This document shows, piece after piece, positions 61,520 through 64,000 of a stretch of DNA of 64,000 nt. The first letter of the stretch is position 1, and each line of letters starts with the position of its first letter. The DNA is from Syntrophaceae bacterium UBA2280. Lineage in GTDB: Bacteria; Desulfobacterota; Syntrophia; Syntrophales; Smithellaceae. Location: assembly GCA_002347685.1 (NCBI GenBank), contig DDWS01000068.1, positions 1,055 through 65,054 on the forward strand, in the 5' to 3' direction. The notes below the pieces were generated by a model. That model saw only the letters and a program-made list of their open reading frames with translations. It did no database searches and was not told the origin of the DNA. The translations under genes were made by a program, and so were the position numbers.

Positions 61520-63073
61520 ATGGGAAAACCGCGCAAAAGCGCCGCCGTGGTGATTGACGGCGGCCATGTCAGTTATGCAAATATCCTGGCTGTGTCCAGG
61601 GATGGAAAGCCGGTCGTTATCAGTCAATCGAAGGCCTTTATAAAACGGATGGCCCTCACGCAAAAAGCACTGATGGACTCAATGGAGAAGGGCGTTGCGG
61701 TCTATGGCGTGAACACAGGCTACGGCAAATCCTGCGGAAACCGGATGAGTCTGAAGACGGCCATGAAAAACGGCGTCAATATATTCCGCTTTCACGGTTG
61801 CGGTACAGGGGATCCGATCGGCATCGAGGAGACGCGGGCCGCCATGTTGACGCGCATCCTTTGTCTGGCGCGCGGCTATTCGGGTGTTTCCATCGGACTG
61901 CTCGAACAGATGGCGGCTTTTCTAAACGCGGGCATTACGCCCGTGGTGCCCTGCGAGGGGTCGGTGGGCGCATCCGGCGATCTGACGCCGATGTCCTACA
62001 TCGGCGCGGCGCTCGCGGGTGAGCGTGACGTCTTTTATGAAAACGACATCATGCCCGCGGCGAAAGCCATGAAGAAAGCCGGCCTCAGGCCCTATAAATA
62101 TCTTCCGAAAGAGCCCCTTTCGATGGTGAACGGAACCACGACCATGACAGGCATTGCCGTGCTGGCCGTCGATCGTGCCGAAAGAATCCTGGACGCGGCG
62201 ATTTTTGCCACTGCGCTTTGCGTCCACGGGATGAAGGGTAACGCCCATCACTACCATCCGGTGATTTCCGAGGCCAAGCCTTTTCCCGGTCAGGTTCTGG
62301 TCGCGAAAAAAATCGCGCACCTGCTCATCGCCAGAGTATCGGCGCGCCAACTTGAGGATGATTCGCTCGAAGCGCTGCAGGATCCCTATTCACTGCGCTG
62401 TGCGCCTCAGGTGCTCGGTGTGCTGGCGGACGCGCTTTCGTGGATAAAAAAATGGGTGGAAATCGAAGCCAATTCCTCCAACGACAATCCGATATTCGAT
62501 CCCGCCACGGGTCAGGTGCTCATGGGTGGTAATTTCTATGGCGGCCACATCGCATTTGCGATGGACGGTTTGAAAGCCGCGCTGGCCTCCGCCGCCGATA
62601 TGTGCGACCGTCAGATCATGCTGCTGGTGAACCCCACCCTCAACCGCGGCCTGCCGGGGGATCTGGTTCGTCTCAATGGCGCGCAAACCGGGCTGCATCA
62701 CGGTTTCAAGGCCATGTCCATTGCGTCATCGGCGCTGGCCGCCGAGGCGCTCAAAGCAACGATGCCGGCCGCGTCTTTTTCACGCTCAACCGAATCGCAT
62801 AATCAGGACAAAGTCAGTATGGGCACCATCGCGGCGCGCGATGCCGAGCGTGTCTGCACGCTTACGGAGCGGGTGGTATCCATTCATCTGCTGGCGGCGG
62901 CGCAGGCTTGCGATATCAGAAAGAATATAAAGGTCCGGCCTCTTTTAGACCGCGCGTTGCAGAATATCCGGCAGGTCAGCGATCCCGTGATAGAAGACCG
63001 GCCGCTCGATGAGGATATCGAAAGAATGTGCATGGTTATCCGCTACGCCGATTTCTTCAGGGGTAGGTCATGA
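61520..63073 (+). CDS. Aromatic amino acid ammonia-lyase (HAL/PAL/TAL family)
   Basis: A 517-residue MIO-dependent lyase that removes ammonia from an aromatic amino acid. The prosthetic group forms from Ala151-Ser152-Gly153 in GSVGASGDLTPMSY; other family signatures are YGVNTGYGK (62-70), SMVNGTTTMTG, NSSNDNPIF and GNFYGGHIAFAMD. The substrate-selectivity pair (Ser-His in classical histidine lyases, His-Leu in a tyrosine lyase, Phe-Leu in phenylalanine lyases) reads Phe91-His92 here, so the substrate is open. No histidine-utilisation genes are adjacent; the ketosynthase and thioesterase neighbours suggest it makes a cinnamate- or coumarate-type starter. AAGGAG precedes the ATG. Confidence 0.9.
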   Translation: MGKPRKSAAVVIDGGHVSYANILAVSRDGKPVVISQSKAFIKRMALTQKALMDSMEKGVAVYGVNTGYGKSCGNRMSLKTAMKNGVNIFRFHGCGTGDPIGIEETRAAMLTRILCLARGYSGVSIGLLEQMAAFLNAGITPVVPCEGSVGASGDLTPMSYIGAALAGERDVFYENDIMPAAKAMKKAGLRPYKYLPKEPLSMVNGTTTMTGIAVLAVDRAERILDAAIFATALCVHGMKGNAHHYHPVISEAKPFPGQVLVAKKIAHLLIARVSARQLEDDSLEALQDPYSLRCAPQVLGVLADALSWIKKWVEIEANSSNDNPIFDPATGQVLMGGNFYGGHIAFAMDGLKAALASAADMCDRQIMLLVNPTLNRGLPGDLVRLNGAQTGLHHGFKAMSIASSALAAEALKATMPAASFSRSTESHNQDKVSMGTIAARDAERVCTLTERVVSIHLLAAAQACDIRKNIKVRPLLDRALQNIRQVSDPVIEDRPLDEDIERMCMVIRYADFFRGRS

Positions 63074-63489
63074 GCGCAGATAAAAAAAGCTTTGAAGTCA
63101 GCCTCAGTGTGCCGTTTTTCGATCTGGATCCCATGCAGATTGTCTGGCACGGCAATTATCTCAACTACTTTGAAATTGCCCGAGCCGCGTTGTTTGATCA
63201 TTACGGTGTCGATCTTTACGCGTACTATGAACGCGAAAGAATTATTTTCCCCATCATCCGGACATCCACCAAGCATATATTCCCGCTCAAACACAGAGAT
63301 GAGGTCATCGTGAAGGCGACACTCGTCGATGCCAACATCAAGCTTGTCGTGGATTTTGAAATCCGCAAGGTGGCCGATCAAAGCGTCTGCGCGCGTGGAC
63401 GTACGGAGCAGGTGGCAGTCCTGTCGCCGGAAATGGAAACCCTGTTTAGCATTCCGCAGGATATACGAAAATTATTGGGGTATGAATAA
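63070..63489 (+). CDS. Hotdog-fold thioesterase (4HBT type) of the right-edge cluster
   Basis: A 139-residue thioesterase. The active-site segment FFDLDPMQIVWHGNYLNYFEIAR (about 14-36) has the catalytic Asp and the HGNYxxYFE pattern of YbgC/4HBT proteins. It overlaps the lyase stop (ATGA) and its own stop overlaps the next start (TAATG), so it is translationally coupled on both sides. In aryl-polyene-like loci a thioesterase of this kind is commonly present; here it could release or edit the aryl-acyl chain. Confidence 0.87.
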   Translation: MSADKKSFEVSLSVPFFDLDPMQIVWHGNYLNYFEIARAALFDHYGVDLYAYYERERIIFPIIRTSTKHIFPLKHRDEVIVKATLVDANIKLVVDFEIRKVADQSVCARGRTEQVAVLSPEMETLFSIPQDIRKLLGYE

Positions 63490-64000
63490 TGGATGATCTT
63501 TTAAAAAAAGCTTACGTGACAGGGGTGGAGCGGGTGGCGGCCTGGTCGGATCTGCTCGACGCGATTAATGTGTTTCCCGTAGCCGACGGCGACACTGGCC
63601 GGAATCTTTCGATCAGCCTCTCCCCGCTTCGTTTCGCCGGCGAGGATAAAGACAAAGTTGTCCGTCAGCTGCTTATGGCGGCACGCGGCAATTCGGGCAA
63701 TATCGCGTCGCAATTTTTTTCAGCATTTTATGCCGCCCAATCGGTGTTTGATCTCGCCTGTGCGGTTCAGGAAGGAAACGCGAAAGCCTGGAAAGCATTG
63801 AGCAATCCGCGTCCCGGTACGATCCTGACGGTTTTCGATGCGCTCGAAGACGCGCTGTGGCGCGAAAACTTCGTTCCGGATGCCGTCACGGTCGAAAAAT
63901 TGATGGCGCGCCTGGAACAGGCGGTTTCCGAGACGCACGAGCTGTTGCCCAGGTTGAAAGAAGCGGGCGTCATCGACGCAGGCGCTCTGGGGATGTACAT
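63489..64000 (+). CDS. DAK2-domain protein, 5' part (FakA/YloV-like), truncated by window end
   Basis: The first 170 codons are visible and open to the edge. The sequence begins MDDLLKKAYVTGVERVAAW and contains NVFPVADGDTGRN (about 28-40), the ATP/metal-binding motif of DAK2 (dihydroxyacetone kinase L-like) domains with Ala for the usual second Pro, then AARGNSGNIASQF and RPGTILTVFDA, and an Asp/Gly-rich AGVIDAGALGMY close to the edge. FakA-type proteins use this domain to phosphorylate fatty acids with a FakB/DegV partner. The start codon shares the A of the previous stop (TAATG). Whether a C-terminal DegV-like part follows cannot be seen. Confidence 0.85.
   Translation, partial: MDDLLKKAYVTGVERVAAWSDLLDAINVFPVADGDTGRNLSISLSPLRFAGEDKDKVVRQLLMAARGNSGNIASQFFSAFYAAQSVFDLACAVQEGNAKAWKALSNPRPGTILTVFDALEDALWRENFVPDAVTVEKLMARLEQAVSETHELLPRLKEAGVIDAGALGMY

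Noticed and set aside
61520..63073. Histidine ammonia-lyase for histidine utilisation (HutH)
   Set aside because: No hutU, hutI or hutG gene is adjacent, the selectivity pair is not Ser-His, and the genes around it are for acyl-chain synthesis.

Overview
This window is gene-dense chromosomal DNA from an anaerobic Gram-negative bacterium. The best guess is a Desulfobacterota (former Deltaproteobacteria) lineage of syntroph or sulfate-reducer type. Reasons: an almost complete operon for the siroheme-dependent (Ahb) heme pathway, a 2-hydroxyacyl-CoA dehydratase/benzoyl-CoA reductase-type radical enzyme with its ATP-dependent activator, pyruvate phosphate dikinase, an iron-sulfur flavoprotein, ferrous iron uptake by FeoAB and a PEP-CTERM surface protein. 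The lineage is inference from gene content; no rRNA or other phylogenetic marker was aligned. No tRNA, rRNA, CRISPR array, prophage or complete insertion sequence was recognised.

Layout. 1-2000 (minus): two tandem chemoreceptors sharing a nearly identical 252-bp segment. 2442-8474 (plus): glycerol-type ABC importer glpSTPQUV. 8702-17579 (plus): tetrapyrrole operon sirC-hemX-hemA-hemC-cobA/hemD-ahbC-hemB-ahbD-ahbA/B. Apart from glutamate-1-semialdehyde aminomutase, a dedicated chelatase and a second siroheme decarboxylase subunit, it covers the route from glutamyl-tRNA to heme b and adds a cytochrome c assembly protein. 17638-18246: palindromic repeats, one of which holds a GIY-YIG nuclease gene between its two arms. 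18347-28000: a Yip1-like protein, DNA polymerase I, a crotonase, a flavoprotein, a phosphodiesterase next to an acyltransferase-hydrolase fusion, and an orphan HicB. 28200-31208 (minus): pyruvate phosphate dikinase with a histone H1-like lysine-rich tail. 31369-36491: a small membrane protein, an MFS carrier, a Ski2-like helicase and a PEP-CTERM GDSL esterase. 36980-40251 (plus): the radical dehydratase/reductase module.

40404-57411 is a patchwork of short operons: a zinc-ribbon protein, a metallophosphoesterase-nucleotidyltransferase fusion with a YdcF-like protein, FeoAB with a DUF2156 protein, copper export copZA, a metallo-beta-lactamase-fold hydrolase, a YgiQ-type radical SAM protein and a large hybrid sensor kinase. 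From 57663 to the right edge (plus) a tightly packed biosynthetic locus begins: a catalytically complete ketosynthase, an overlapping ketosynthase that has lost its catalytic triad (chain-length-factor type), a B12-binding radical SAM enzyme, an MIO-type aromatic amino acid lyase, a hotdog thioesterase and the start of a DAK2-domain protein. This resembles aryl-polyene/flexirubin-like logic, with an aromatic starter from an ammonia-lyase and a type II ketosynthase pair, but the cluster is cut by the window end.

The strongest leads are the repeat-embedded GIY-YIG gene, the histone-like tail on pyruvate phosphate dikinase, the phosphoesterase-nucleotidyltransferase fusion and the right-edge aryl-lipid/polyene-type cluster. 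All calls come from reading motifs and gene order by eye; no database search was run.
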